Positions 8,083-15,719 of a DNA stretch of 37,653 nucleotides are shown one piece after another; the first letter of the stretch is position 1; each line of letters opens with the position of its first letter. Under the pieces are notes generated by a model. That model saw nothing but the letters and a program-made list of their open reading frames with translations, was not told the origin of the DNA and searched no databases. The DNA is from Caldilineaceae bacterium (GTDB lineage: Bacteria > Chloroflexota > Anaerolineae > Caldilineales > Caldilineaceae). The DNA lies in NCBI GenBank assembly GCA_023384495.1, contig JAHDWG010000010.1, forward strand, positions 1-37,653. The letters are read 5' to 3'. A program made the position numbers and the translations under genes.

Positions 8083-8142
8083 CGATCTGCTCCGATGATT
8101 TTGTCTTGCTCTTTGTTCTCTGTTGTATCGGCACGCACAAAC

Positions 8143-8628
8143 TCAGCCCTGTTGGAGTCCTGCGGGAAACCGATCCAGCACCAGGTTGAGGCGGATGTTA
8201 TGTTCGAGTAGCGCCTTGAGCCCGGCCAACACCAGGGCAAATCCTTCGGCGCCGCCGACCACCTGTTGAATGATCTCGTCTCCTGTACCGTGGAAGCCGC
8301 TGTTGGTGATGCTGACAAAGGTGGTGTTGTCGCCCAGCGGGGTAAAAATCCACTCCACCGTGGTCGTTGGTTCGTCAGCCGACCCCCATTCGATCACGAG
8401 CCGGCGATTGGGTTCGAACGCTTTGACATCGACCTGCGCCGATGCGCCATACATCTCCCACTCCCACTGGATCTGTTTGTCGGCTGCAAGCCTGCCGCTG
8501 CCTTTGGTAAACCAGAACTGGGTAGTGATGGCCGGGTCGACAAAAGCCGCAAAGACCTCGACGACCGGTCTGCGGATCAGCATCTCCGCTTTGGCGATGG
8601 GCGGTTGTGTCAGTTGAAGATCGTTCAT
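8143..8628 (-). CDS. SRPBCC (AHSA1-like) domain protein
   Basis: A 161-residue START/SRPBCC ligand-binding protein of the AHSA1 type. Visible marks are the first strand and helix EMLIRRPVVEVFAAFVDP, then TQFWFTKGSG, the strand WEWEMYGASAQVDVKAFEP, RRLVIEW, TTVEWIFTPLGDNTTFVSI, and the long C-terminal helix with GLKALLEHNIRLNLVLDRFP. Such proteins bind hydrophobic small molecules in a deep cavity. The start lies 8 nt after the MFS stop codon, so the two are very likely translated from one mRNA. Confidence 0.87.
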   Translation of the reverse strand: MNDLQLTQPPIAKAEMLIRRPVVEVFAAFVDPAITTQFWFTKGSGRLAADKQIQWEWEMYGASAQVDVKAFEPNRRLVIEWGSADEPTTTVEWIFTPLGDNTTFVSITNSGFHGTGDEIIQQVVGGAEGFALVLAGLKALLEHNIRLNLVLDRFPAGLQQG

Positions 8629-8636
8629 TTCAGCCT

Positions 8637-9980
8637 CTATGCCTCCCCTGCTACAGTTGTTGCTCGCATCGTCTCCCCCTCGGGCTGGCGTCGCATGTAG
8701 TGCGCCGACAAGACGCGATAGGCGTTGGACTGCATGGCAAAGAGCGTGATGACCAGCCCGATGACGCCGGCCAGAATAAAGACCAGGGCGATCCCCCGAT
8801 CCACGCCAGTCCCAAACCAGTCGCCGATCAGCGCCACGCCCGCACCGGTGGTCATAAAGGGGATGAAGACCAGTTGGGCGATGGGGCCGATCAAAAAGGC
8901 GGTGACGGGCGAGGCCGCCTGTTCGACGCTCTGGGCAAAGCCAAAGATGCGTCCCTGCCGTTCAGGCGGGATCACCCGTTGCAGGATCGTCTGTTCGGCC
9001 GCTTCGACCACGGGCACCAGGCAGATCCAGATAAAGACGCCCACGGTCAACAAGACAATCGACGCCTGGATCGTAAAGAAAATGCAGATCACCCACATGG
9101 CGAGGTTGGCAAGGAAGATCAAACGCAGCGGGTTCTCTCCCAGCCCGCGACGGGCGACGAATAGACCGCCCAAGATAAAGCCCAGGCTCAAAAAGCCCCA
9201 CAACGCGCCCCACACCTGCACAGAAACAAGCTCCAGACCGTACGGGTCCATCAATGCCATAAAGACGCCACCCAAGAAGTTGTTGAAGGTTTTGAAGAAG
9301 ATCAGCCCAAAGAGCCCGGGCACAGCCCGGATGGCGCGGATCGAGCCGCGGATATCGATGCTCTGCGTTTGCGCCTCTGCCTGAGCAACTGTCTGGTTGG
9401 GAATCGCGAGCGTCCACAGATGCAGGACCACCACGAGCGTGACCAGGATCGCGCCGGCAAACATCCAGTGGAGGCCAAAAAAGCCGATCACCAACCCGCT
9501 CAAGATCGAAGCGACCAGAAAGGCGAAGCCATTGGCGCTGCCTACCAACCCGTTGGCCCGGTCTCGCTGCCCTTCGGGGATCATCACGGTGATGAGCGTC
9601 AGGAGCGCAATGCCGCGCAGGTTCCCCGCAATGGCCCCTGCAAGGGCCAGAAAAATCAGGACCCACAACGCGGGGCTGGCCACATCACCAAAGGCAGCGG
9701 GGGGCGTCAAGACAAAAGCAAGCCAGGCCAGCGCAAACAAAACCAGCGAAGTAGAGCTGGACAGAATCATCGCCACCTTCTTTGGATAGCGATCCACCAG
9801 CGAGCCGAGCAGAAAGCCCGAAAAGGCGACCGTCACGGTATAGACACCGGCCATGACCGAAGTGGCGATCACCGAGCGGGTTTCCAGATAGACCCAAAAG
9901 GTGATGGCAAACCAGACAAAGGTATTGGTCACGGATGCCACCAGGGAATTGGCTAACGCGGCGTAAAAGAGTTTCGGCAT
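8637..9980 (-). CDS. MFS efflux transporter
   Basis: A 447-residue membrane protein with about 12 hydrophobic segments, the standard MFS number. The loop between segments 2 and 3 has the motif GSLVDRYPKKVAMI, a form of the MFS motif A (GxLaDrxGrr/kxl). The first segment pattern (LANSLVASVTNTFVWFAITF) and the long, charged central loop are typical of the macrolide-efflux-like MFS_3 group. GAGGA 7 nt before ATG 9980 supports the start. It heads the minus-strand run of SRPBCC, hydrolase and VOC genes. Upstream, TTCCAA and TAAAGT with 17-nt spacing (about 10005-10033) could be its promoter, but the match is weak. Export of a toxic compound is the likely job; the substrate is unknown. Confidence 0.9.
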   Translation of the reverse strand: MPKLFYAALANSLVASVTNTFVWFAITFWVYLETRSVIATSVMAGVYTVTVAFSGFLLGSLVDRYPKKVAMILSSSTSLVLFALAWLAFVLTPPAAFGDVASPALWVLIFLALAGAIAGNLRGIALLTLITVMIPEGQRDRANGLVGSANGFAFLVASILSGLVIGFFGLHWMFAGAILVTLVVVLHLWTLAIPNQTVAQAEAQTQSIDIRGSIRAIRAVPGLFGLIFFKTFNNFLGGVFMALMDPYGLELVSVQVWGALWGFLSLGFILGGLFVARRGLGENPLRLIFLANLAMWVICIFFTIQASIVLLTVGVFIWICLVPVVEAAEQTILQRVIPPERQGRIFGFAQSVEQAASPVTAFLIGPIAQLVFIPFMTTGAGVALIGDWFGTGVDRGIALVFILAGVIGLVITLFAMQSNAYRVLSAHYMRRQPEGETMRATTVAGEA

Positions 9981-10209
9981 GCGTTTGTCCTCTATACTTT
10001 ACTTTCGCTTTTGCAAAGTTGGAAGCCCGCTTCTCACAGCGAAACGTCGCCACAGCGACTTGATGTTCAGCGCCGGCGTCCAAAGGCGCCCCGGCTACTC
10101 ACGGTCACGAATTGTATTCCTATTCAGTCGAATGCCATGCCCGTTTTCGAAGCAACCGCAGTGTAGCAAGCGCCCTACCGTTGCTTCCGCGCGTCGCCTA
10201 TGATTGGAC

Positions 10210-10602
10210 TCACGCGGTTGCGGTTCTGGTGGCGTGCGGCGCAATTGGCTTCACCCGCCAGCGCATATAGGCGACAAAACCGCATACCACAAACAGAAGC
10301 GCCGTGATAACCGCAGAATCGGTTTCATTTCGGATGAAGTGCAACACCGTGGCGCTGCCAACCACCACCATCAAGCAGAGCGCAGTCAAAGAGATTACCC
10401 ACGGCAAGATGCGCGTAAGGCCAGGAAGAATGAGGCCAACGGCAGCCATCAGTTCGGCCACGCCCAGAAATAGACGAAATCCCACGCCCAACTGTTCATT
10501 CATGATCTCCACCAGATCAGCCGGCGGGGAAACCAGCATCCACCCGTGGGCAGCAAAGGCCGCGGCGAGCAATACCTGCAAAACCCAGAGCACAATATTC
10601 AT
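10210..10602 (-). CDS. DoxX-like membrane protein
   Basis: A 130-residue integral membrane protein with four hydrophobic segments. The first ends in the family-typical LLAAAFAAHGWMLV, followed by a short amphipathic stretch, then FLGVAELMAAVGLILPGL and two more segments. The length is standard for DoxX-like proteins, whose function is mostly unknown; some act in redox or thiol stress. AAAGGA about 9 nt before ATG 10602 supports the start. The gene diverges from an HxlR-type regulator and has a strong promoter whose start point lies inside a palindrome, so repression by that regulator is likely. Confidence 0.88.
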   Translation of the reverse strand: MNIVLWVLQVLLAAAFAAHGWMLVSPPADLVEIMNEQLGVGFRLFLGVAELMAAVGLILPGLTRILPWVISLTALCLMVVVGSATVLHFIRNETDSAVITALLFVVCGFVAYMRWRVKPIAPHATRTATA

Positions 10603-10627
10603 TGGTCGATTTCCTTTATTTACCTTC

Positions 10628-10691
10628 TGCGTTGTCGAACAGATGCGTTGTCGAACAGATGCGTTGTCGAACAGATGCGTTGTCGAACAGA
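10628..10691. repeat. Four perfect 16-bp tandem repeats in the doxX leader
   Basis: The unit TGCGTTGTCGAACAGA is repeated four times with no gap or mismatch. It lies between the predicted doxX start point (about 10723) and the doxX start codon, so it would be transcribed as part of a leader of about 120 nt. Each unit holds GAACA, the half-site seen in the palindrome at 10711-10724, and a loose TGT-N3-ACA dyad. Confidence 0.85.
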
Positions 10692-10710
10692 GGGACGCCC
10701 AATCTCATAT

Positions 10711-10724
10711 AGAACAAATGTTCT
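10711..10724. promoter_or_regulatory. Palindromic operator AGAACAAATGTTCT
   Basis: A 14-bp dyad with arms AGAACA/TGTTCT around AA, flanked by ATAT on both sides. It covers the predicted transcription start of doxX (about 10723). Its position between divergent doxX and hxlR-type genes makes it the likely binding site of the HxlR regulator; this is inferred. Confidence 0.65.
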
Positions 10725-10729
10725 GATAT

Positions 10730-10758
10730 AGTATAACCATTTTACTTCAAAAAGTCAA
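10730..10758 (-). promoter_or_regulatory. Promoter of doxX-like gene
   Basis: On the minus strand, TTGACT (10758-10753) and TATACT (10735-10730) are separated by exactly 17 bp, a near-consensus housekeeping promoter reading into doxX. Confidence 0.75.
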
Positions 10759-10795
10759 GTATGAAAATCAAAGAATGAATTGTATACTGTTAGAC

Positions 10796-10823
10796 TTGAA
10801 GTGCGCCCGACATTGGGTATACT
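10796..10823 (+). promoter_or_regulatory. Promoter of HxlR-type regulator, leaderless
   Basis: TTGAAG (10796-10801) and TATACT (10818-10823) with 16-bp spacing. The expected start point near 10830 is at the ATG at 10831, so the mRNA should have no leader. This also excludes the longer frame starting at 10780. Confidence 0.65.
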
Positions 10824-10830
10824 AATTGTT

Positions 10831-11574
10831 ATGAACAATCGTAGTTACAATCAGTTGTGTGGATTGGCCTATGCCCTCGATATGGTCGGTGATCGATGGA
10901 CGCTGCTTGTGCTCCGAGAGCTGATCGCCGGCCCGCGCCGCTTTACCGATCTGCTTGCAGGTTTGCCCGGGATCAGCACCAATCTGCTCACCGAACGGCT
11001 CAAACGTTTGGAGCAACGCGGCCTTCTGCGTCGCCGCGCCTTAGCGCCACCGGCTGGCGCAACTGTCTATGAGTTGACCCCGCGGGGTCTTGGGCTTGAA
11101 CAAACACTCCTGGAACTCGGCAAATGGGGGAGCCAATTTGCGCCCTCCAATCCAGAAGGAGCCATCATTTTGCATTTGGGTTCCTATGCGTTGACGCCCA
11201 AGACCTTTTTCCGACCCGAATTGGCCGCCGGCATCAATGAGACCTATTCGCTACACGTGAGCGGCGAGACGCAACAGGTGCGCATTGCCAATGGCGCTAT
11301 CACAGTGCAACAAGGCGAGTCGCCCCAGGCCGACATGACCCTCTATACAGAAACGCCGATCTATTTGGGCTTGCTCCAAGGCCAGCTCGATCTCGATGCC
11401 GCAATGGCCGCGGGCCAGGTTCGTGTGGAGGGAAATGTGGACGCGCTGCGTCGCTTTCTGACGATCTGCCGCATCCAGCCACTCTCCACGGCGCAGACCC
11501 GTAACGCAGCCTGCAGCGGAGCGGATTCGGTCGATGTAGATCAGCCGCGCCTGACCGTCCCTACCTCACCATGA
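10831..11574 (+). CDS. HxlR-type regulator fused to SCP2 sterol-carrier domain
   Basis: A 247-residue protein. Residues 1-105 are an HxlR winged helix-turn-helix: LCGLAYALDMVGDRWTLLVL, then RELIAGPRRFTDLLAGLPGI, STNLLTERLKRLEQRGLL and VYELTPRGLGLE. Residues 120-225 look like an SCP2 domain, ending in MTLYTETPIYLGLLQGQLDL and MAAGQVRVEGNVDALRRF. SCP2 folds hold hydrophobic ligands, so the fusion suggests a regulator that senses a lipid-like compound. ATG 10831 is chosen because the promoter's start point falls there. It diverges from doxX and is followed 19 nt later by a GH3 gene that may share its mRNA. The last 25 residues look disordered. Confidence 0.88.
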   Translation: MNNRSYNQLCGLAYALDMVGDRWTLLVLRELIAGPRRFTDLLAGLPGISTNLLTERLKRLEQRGLLRRRALAPPAGATVYELTPRGLGLEQTLLELGKWGSQFAPSNPEGAIILHLGSYALTPKTFFRPELAAGINETYSLHVSGETQQVRIANGAITVQQGESPQADMTLYTETPIYLGLLQGQLDLDAAMAAGQVRVEGNVDALRRFLTICRIQPLSTAQTRNAACSGADSVDVDQPRLTVPTSP

Positions 11575-11593
11575 TCCCAAAAGGAGCCTGAAG

Positions 11594-13429
11594 ATGCAGA
11601 TGCCGACATCGTTGACCGCAGAGGGCGTCTCGGTTCGCGATTTGAACAAAAATGGGCGGCTCGATCCGTACGAAGACCCGCGCCGCCCGATCGAGGAGCG
11701 CGTTGAGGATTTGCTGGCGCAGATGACGCTGGCCGAGAAGGCGGGCCTCATGTTCCAAACCTTCGCCGCCTTTGTTTTTGACGATGGCGCCTCGCTGCTC
11801 GAAGGCGAGGTCGGCGAATCGCCCGCCGGGCAACTGGTCACTGGCAAGCTGATGAACCATTTCAACTTTCCAGGGATTCTGGAGCCGTCTAACGCTGCCG
11901 AATGGCAAAACCGCATGCAGGCGCTGGCGGAAGGTACGCGGCTTGGCATCCCCATCACCTTTGCGACGGACCCGCGTCACGCCTTCTCCAACAACCCGGC
12001 GACCAGCGTGCGCGTGGGCAAGTTCTCGCAATGGCCCGAGCCGATTGGTCTGGCCGCCATTGGCGACCCTGCTGTGACTGAAGAATTTGCCGACATTGCC
12101 CGACAAGAGTATCTCGCCATTGGTATCCGGGTGGCGATCCACCCCATGGCCGACCTGGCCACCGAGCCGCGCTGGGCGCGCATCAACGGCGCCTTTGGCG
12201 AAGACGCCGCGCTCGCCGCCCGCCTGACCGCCGCCTATATTCGGGGCTTTCAGGGCGAACGGCTCGGCCCGCAGAGCGTGGCTTGCATGACCAAACACTT
12301 CCCTGGCGGCGGCCCGCAAAAAGATGGCGAAGACCCGCACTTCCCCTATGGCAAAGAGCAAGTCTACCCGGGTGATAATTTCAGCTACCACCTGATCCCC
12401 TTTGAGGCCGCCTTTGCCGCGGGCACGGCGCAAATCATGCCCTATTATGGCATGCCGGTAGGTCTGGGGTACGAAGAGGTTGGCTTTGGTTTCAACAAGG
12501 CGATCATCACCGAGCTCTTGCGCGGCAAATATGGCTTTGATGGCGTCGTCTGCACCGACTATGGAATGGTGCACGACAAAGTGATCCGCGGCGAGAAGGT
12601 CGAGGCCACGGCCTGGGGCGTCGAACACCTGACCCCGAGCGAGCGAGTCCACAAGATTTTGGATGCCGGGTGCGACATTCTGGGCGGCGAAACCTGCCCC
12701 GAGCTGATTGTCGAATTGGTCGAGCGTGGCGTGGTCAGCGAGGCGCGGATCGATGAATCGGCGCGCCGCATTCTGCGAGAGAAGTTTCGGCTTGGCCTCT
12801 TCGACAACCCCTATGTCGACCCGGCGGCGGCGCAAACGCTCGTGGGCAATCAACAGTTTCGGGCTGCCGGCGCACTGGCCCAACGCAAAGCCATCGTGCT
12901 GCTCAAGAACGGGCGCGCCGACGATACGCCCGTTCTACCCTTGCGCGGGCGGCCCAAGCTCTATGTAGAGAAGCTGGCCGCTGAGGTTGCCGGGCGCTAT
13001 GGTGAGGTTGTCGCTGATATCGAGGCCGCCGACTGGGTCATCCTCCGCCTGGAGACGCCCTACCAACCGCGCGATGGCAATTTCTTGGAGCGCATGTTTC
13101 ACGCCGGCGACTTGGATTTCAAAGGCGAGGAGAAGGCGCGCATTCTAGGTTTGTTGCAACAAAAACCGACGATTGTCGTAATCCATTTGGACCGGCCGGC
13201 GGTGATCCCAGAGATTGCCGCCCAGTCCGTCGCCCTCTTGGGTGAATTTGGGGCCAGCGACGAGGCAGTGCTCGATGTGATCTTTGGCCATTTTGCGCCG
13301 GTGGGCAACTTGCCCTTTGAACTGCCCTCATCTATGGAGGCAGTACGCCAACAGCACCCCGATCTCCCCTATGACTCGGCGAACCCGCTCTTTTGCTTTG
13401 GCGCCGGTCTCCGCTATGGGGAAACGTAG
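11594..13429 (+). CDS. Glycoside hydrolase family 3 enzyme
   Basis: A 611-residue GH3 enzyme without a signal peptide, so probably cytoplasmic. It begins with an EF-hand-like loop (DLNKNGRLDPYEDP, residues 16-29), then the GH3 opening VEDLLAQMTLAEKAGLM. The (alpha/beta)8 domain shows GIPITFATDPRHAFS, the substrate-binding KHFPGGG at 234-240, and the nucleophile in GVVCTDYGM (Asp322). The second domain starts about residue 410 with QRKAIVLLKNG and ends GNLPFELP, typical of the family. A GGAG before ATG 11594 supports the start. There is no FnIII domain, so it is shorter than the large beta-glucosidases. A beta-glucosidase/xylosidase-type activity is expected; the exact sugar is open. Confidence 0.92.
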   Translation: MQMPTSLTAEGVSVRDLNKNGRLDPYEDPRRPIEERVEDLLAQMTLAEKAGLMFQTFAAFVFDDGASLLEGEVGESPAGQLVTGKLMNHFNFPGILEPSNAAEWQNRMQALAEGTRLGIPITFATDPRHAFSNNPATSVRVGKFSQWPEPIGLAAIGDPAVTEEFADIARQEYLAIGIRVAIHPMADLATEPRWARINGAFGEDAALAARLTAAYIRGFQGERLGPQSVACMTKHFPGGGPQKDGEDPHFPYGKEQVYPGDNFSYHLIPFEAAFAAGTAQIMPYYGMPVGLGYEEVGFGFNKAIITELLRGKYGFDGVVCTDYGMVHDKVIRGEKVEATAWGVEHLTPSERVHKILDAGCDILGGETCPELIVELVERGVVSEARIDESARRILREKFRLGLFDNPYVDPAAAQTLVGNQQFRAAGALAQRKAIVLLKNGRADDTPVLPLRGRPKLYVEKLAAEVAGRYGEVVADIEAADWVILRLETPYQPRDGNFLERMFHAGDLDFKGEEKARILGLLQQKPTIVVIHLDRPAVIPEIAAQSVALLGEFGASDEAVLDVIFGHFAPVGNLPFELPSSMEAVRQQHPDLPYDSANPLFCFGAGLRYGET

Positions 13430-13453
13430 GCGCGGGTTTCCGCGCCTACGTTT
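13422..13453 (+). terminator. Rho-independent-like terminator of the GH3 gene
   Basis: A 14-bp perfect stem, AAACGTAGGCGCGG with its complement, around a GTTT loop and followed by T and C residues. The stop codon TAG (13427-13429) is inside the left arm. Confidence 0.75.
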
Positions 13454-13480
13454 TCACAAAATCTACCTGTTCTCTCGGTA

Positions 13481-13517
13481 AGCCCAATTTTATCCATTTG
13501 ATGGACAAAGTTGGGCT
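13481..13517. terminator. Bidirectional terminator hairpin between convergent genes
   Basis: A 17-bp stem, AGCCCAATTTTATCCAT against ATGGACAAAGTTGGGCT, with one mismatch, one wobble pair and a 3-nt loop. Its right end reaches into the stop codon of the multicopper oxidase, so it can serve the minus-strand transcript as well. Confidence 0.65.
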
Positions 13518-15030
13518 AGTGATGATGAGGATGTGCTGCGTTGATTTGACCGGATAGCGCTCCTTCCGCCCCTGGCGCAACTACGACAAACTGCCCCATC
13601 ATGCCCTGATCTTCATGCCAGAGCAGATGACAGTGATACATGTACGGCATCGTCGCGTCGACGTAATCGCTAAAACGCATGATTGTGCGATATCGAGCGC
13701 GCGGGCGTAGATAAATGGTGTCTTTCCACCCGGCCAGTTCGGGCGGCGGCAGGCTGCCATCGATATCCAAAATTTGAAACTGCACATCGTGGATATGAAA
13801 GTTGTGAGGGTAAAGATTTTGGTTGAACAGCTCCCAGATTTCGGTTGTGTCCACCGTCACAATTTCATCAATGCGCCGCATGTCCATGCGCCGGTTGTTG
13901 ATTTTGCGCCCATCTAGCCGAAATATACGGCTGCGAACGGCGTCCCGCTCGTGTAATCGTTCGCTGGGCGCCAACGTGGCGGGCAAGGCCGGGGATGGGC
14001 GTAGCTGCGCGGCGGCGCGCAACTGCAAAAGGTCAAACGAATCCTGACCGCCATACGCACCGGCAAGCGCCGCCACCGTGCCCAGTTCCGGCGGATAGGA
14101 GCGCAGGCTCACTGTTTCGTTGGGTTGGAGTTTGACGACAATCTCGGCGCGTTCGCCCGGCGAGAGTTGGATTCGGTTGGTCTCATAGGGCGCATCAAGC
14201 AGCCCACCATCGGTGGCGATCAGCGCAAAATCACGCTTCTCGTCAAAGCCAAAATTGTAGATGCGTGCGGTTGATCCATTGAGAATCCGTAATCGAACGC
14301 GCTCGGTGGTGGCCTCGAAATAGGGCGCATACACGCCGTTGATCAGGATCGTATCGCCGAGTAATCCGGTTTCGGCCCGCTCGCCCATGCGAAGCCGCCC
14401 GGCTCGATTGAGCCGTTTGTCTTGCACAATCACCGGGATGTCATCAACGCCGTAGGTTGCGGGCAAAGATAGCCCCTCGCTGATCTCGTCATCGACAATA
14501 AATAGGCCCGCCAGCCCCTGATACACATGCCGCTCTGTCTCGCCATGTGGGTGGGGGTGATACCAGAGGGTGGCCGCCGGCTGGTTGACCCGCCAGTGTG
14601 GCCGCCAACTTTCCCCCGCTCGCACTGGCTGATGCGGCCCGCCATCCATCATCGCGGGCAGGTGCATTCCATGCCAGTGAACGCTCGTTGTTTCGCGCAA
14701 GGCATTGCGAACGTGGATGAAGACCTCCTCGCCACGACGCGCCCGCAAGGTTGGCCCCAAGAAGGGGCCATTGAAACCCCACGTTTCGCTTATCTGGCCG
14801 GGCAAAAGGGTGCTTTCGCCTCGCTGCGCCACCAGCTCGAAGTGGCGTTGGTCACCCTGCACCGTGGCGGCGGCCAGCGGCGGGATCGCCAGCGGGTTGG
14901 CAAAGTCGAGCAGCCCACCACCTTGCCGATTTCCCGAACGCGCCCCGCCGCAACCAGCCCAGATCATGCTCATGCCAACGGCGCCCAACAGCACGCTGCG
15001 GCGAGTAAATCGCCTTTGCTCATTTGTCAT
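13516..15030 (-). CDS. TAT-exported multicopper oxidase
   Basis: ATG 15030 is chosen because the product then begins with a twin-arginine signal, RRFTRRSVLLGAVG, running into a lipobox-like AGCGG; ATG 15072 would place 14 odd residues before it. The 504-residue protein has all four copper motifs of three-domain oxidases: HWHG, HPHPHG, HNFHIHD and HCHLLWHEDQGMM with the axial Met. The domain order and length fit the CueO/CotA group. It is therefore probably a lipid-anchored cuprous/metal or phenol oxidase outside the cytoplasmic membrane. The protein ends in a short His-rich tail (HPHHH). A small membrane protein gene lies 73 nt upstream on the same strand. Confidence 0.93.
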   Translation of the reverse strand: MTNEQRRFTRRSVLLGAVGMSMIWAGCGGARSGNRQGGGLLDFANPLAIPPLAAATVQGDQRHFELVAQRGESTLLPGQISETWGFNGPFLGPTLRARRGEEVFIHVRNALRETTSVHWHGMHLPAMMDGGPHQPVRAGESWRPHWRVNQPAATLWYHPHPHGETERHVYQGLAGLFIVDDEISEGLSLPATYGVDDIPVIVQDKRLNRAGRLRMGERAETGLLGDTILINGVYAPYFEATTERVRLRILNGSTARIYNFGFDEKRDFALIATDGGLLDAPYETNRIQLSPGERAEIVVKLQPNETVSLRSYPPELGTVAALAGAYGGQDSFDLLQLRAAAQLRPSPALPATLAPSERLHERDAVRSRIFRLDGRKINNRRMDMRRIDEIVTVDTTEIWELFNQNLYPHNFHIHDVQFQILDIDGSLPPPELAGWKDTIYLRPRARYRTIMRFSDYVDATMPYMYHCHLLWHEDQGMMGQFVVVAPGAEGALSGQINAAHPHHH

Positions 15031-15103
15031 CTGTTTTACTGTTCCTCTTGACTGCGCTTGCTTTGAACACACGCTTCAAGCTTGTCCGTCTTGTCAGCCG
15101 CCA

Positions 15104-15520
15104 TCACTCAGATATGCTGGGGGTTGCGCCGAAACCCAGCAGCTTTTGCAGTAGCAGGGCCAGGCTCCCCGTCAGCGCGCCCCAGAACGCATTGGTGAGC
15201 AACACCGCAAGCGTGGCGAAGGGATTGGTCACCGGGCCTGCCCACGCGCCCATATGCACGGGCGCGAGGATGGCGCTGATCAAGATGGCGAAAAAGCCAT
15301 AGGCTACGCCGGCGCCCATCAACGTCAACACGGGCTGGCGCACGCGTCCAAACACAGCAATCGCCAGCCAGGCGAGCGAGATCAGCCCGCTTACCAAAAG
15401 TGGGCCGGCCGGTCGCCCCAATCCATCCATCCACCCGACGATGCTCAAGAAAGGGCGCACCAGCGCCAGCGCGCCCATGCCCATGATGAGCGGCCACTGT
15501 AGCTGCTCGATCTTGTTCAT
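15104..15520 (-). CDS. Small four-segment membrane protein, unknown function
   Basis: ATG 15520 has AAGGAG 6 nt upstream and is far better than the longest frame start at 15820, whose first 100 residues look non-coding and overlap the divergent kinase gene. The 138-residue product has four hydrophobic segments, near LQWPLIMGMGALALV, GPLLVSGLISLAWLAIAVF, LTLMGAGVAYGFFAILI and the last 50 residues. No family was recognised. It precedes the multicopper oxidase by 73 nt and diverges from the kinase/regulator pair. A joint role with the oxidase is possible, but rests only on position. Confidence 0.7.
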   Translation of the reverse strand: MNKIEQLQWPLIMGMGALALVRPFLSIVGWMDGLGRPAGPLLVSGLISLAWLAIAVFGRVRQPVLTLMGAGVAYGFFAILISAILAPVHMGAWAGPVTNPFATLAVLLTNAFWGALTGSLALLLQKLLGFGATPSISE

Positions 15521-15684
15521 CCGTTGCTCCTTCCGCATAGGCTTGCATCGAAGCCACCTTTTGCATGGCTTGATCCTACAGCCGGCGCACCATTTGCGCA
15601 TCAGGCTCAGGGCGACTCTTCGGGTCGTCAATTGTTGATAGCCCGCTACCCCGCCAGGAGACAAAGCGCATCGCCCGCAATGGG

Positions 15685-15713
15685 TAGACAGTTCGAGCGA
15701 TCCGCTGTACACT
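15685..15713 (+). promoter_or_regulatory. Promoter of the sensor kinase, leaderless
   Basis: TAGACA (15685-15690) and TACACT (15708-15713) with 17-bp spacing. The start point six to seven bases on falls on the ATG at 15720, so translation should begin at the first base of the mRNA. This favours ATG 15720 over GTG 15714. Confidence 0.65.
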
Positions 15714-15719
15714 GTGGGC

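Noticed and set aside
10628-10691. CRISPR-like array
   Set aside because: The units are 16 bp and directly joined, with no spacers and no cas genes.
11561-12883. 440-residue open frame on the minus strand
   Set aside because: It is the antisense of the GH3 gene, whose motifs are clear; the frame is long only because of high GC.
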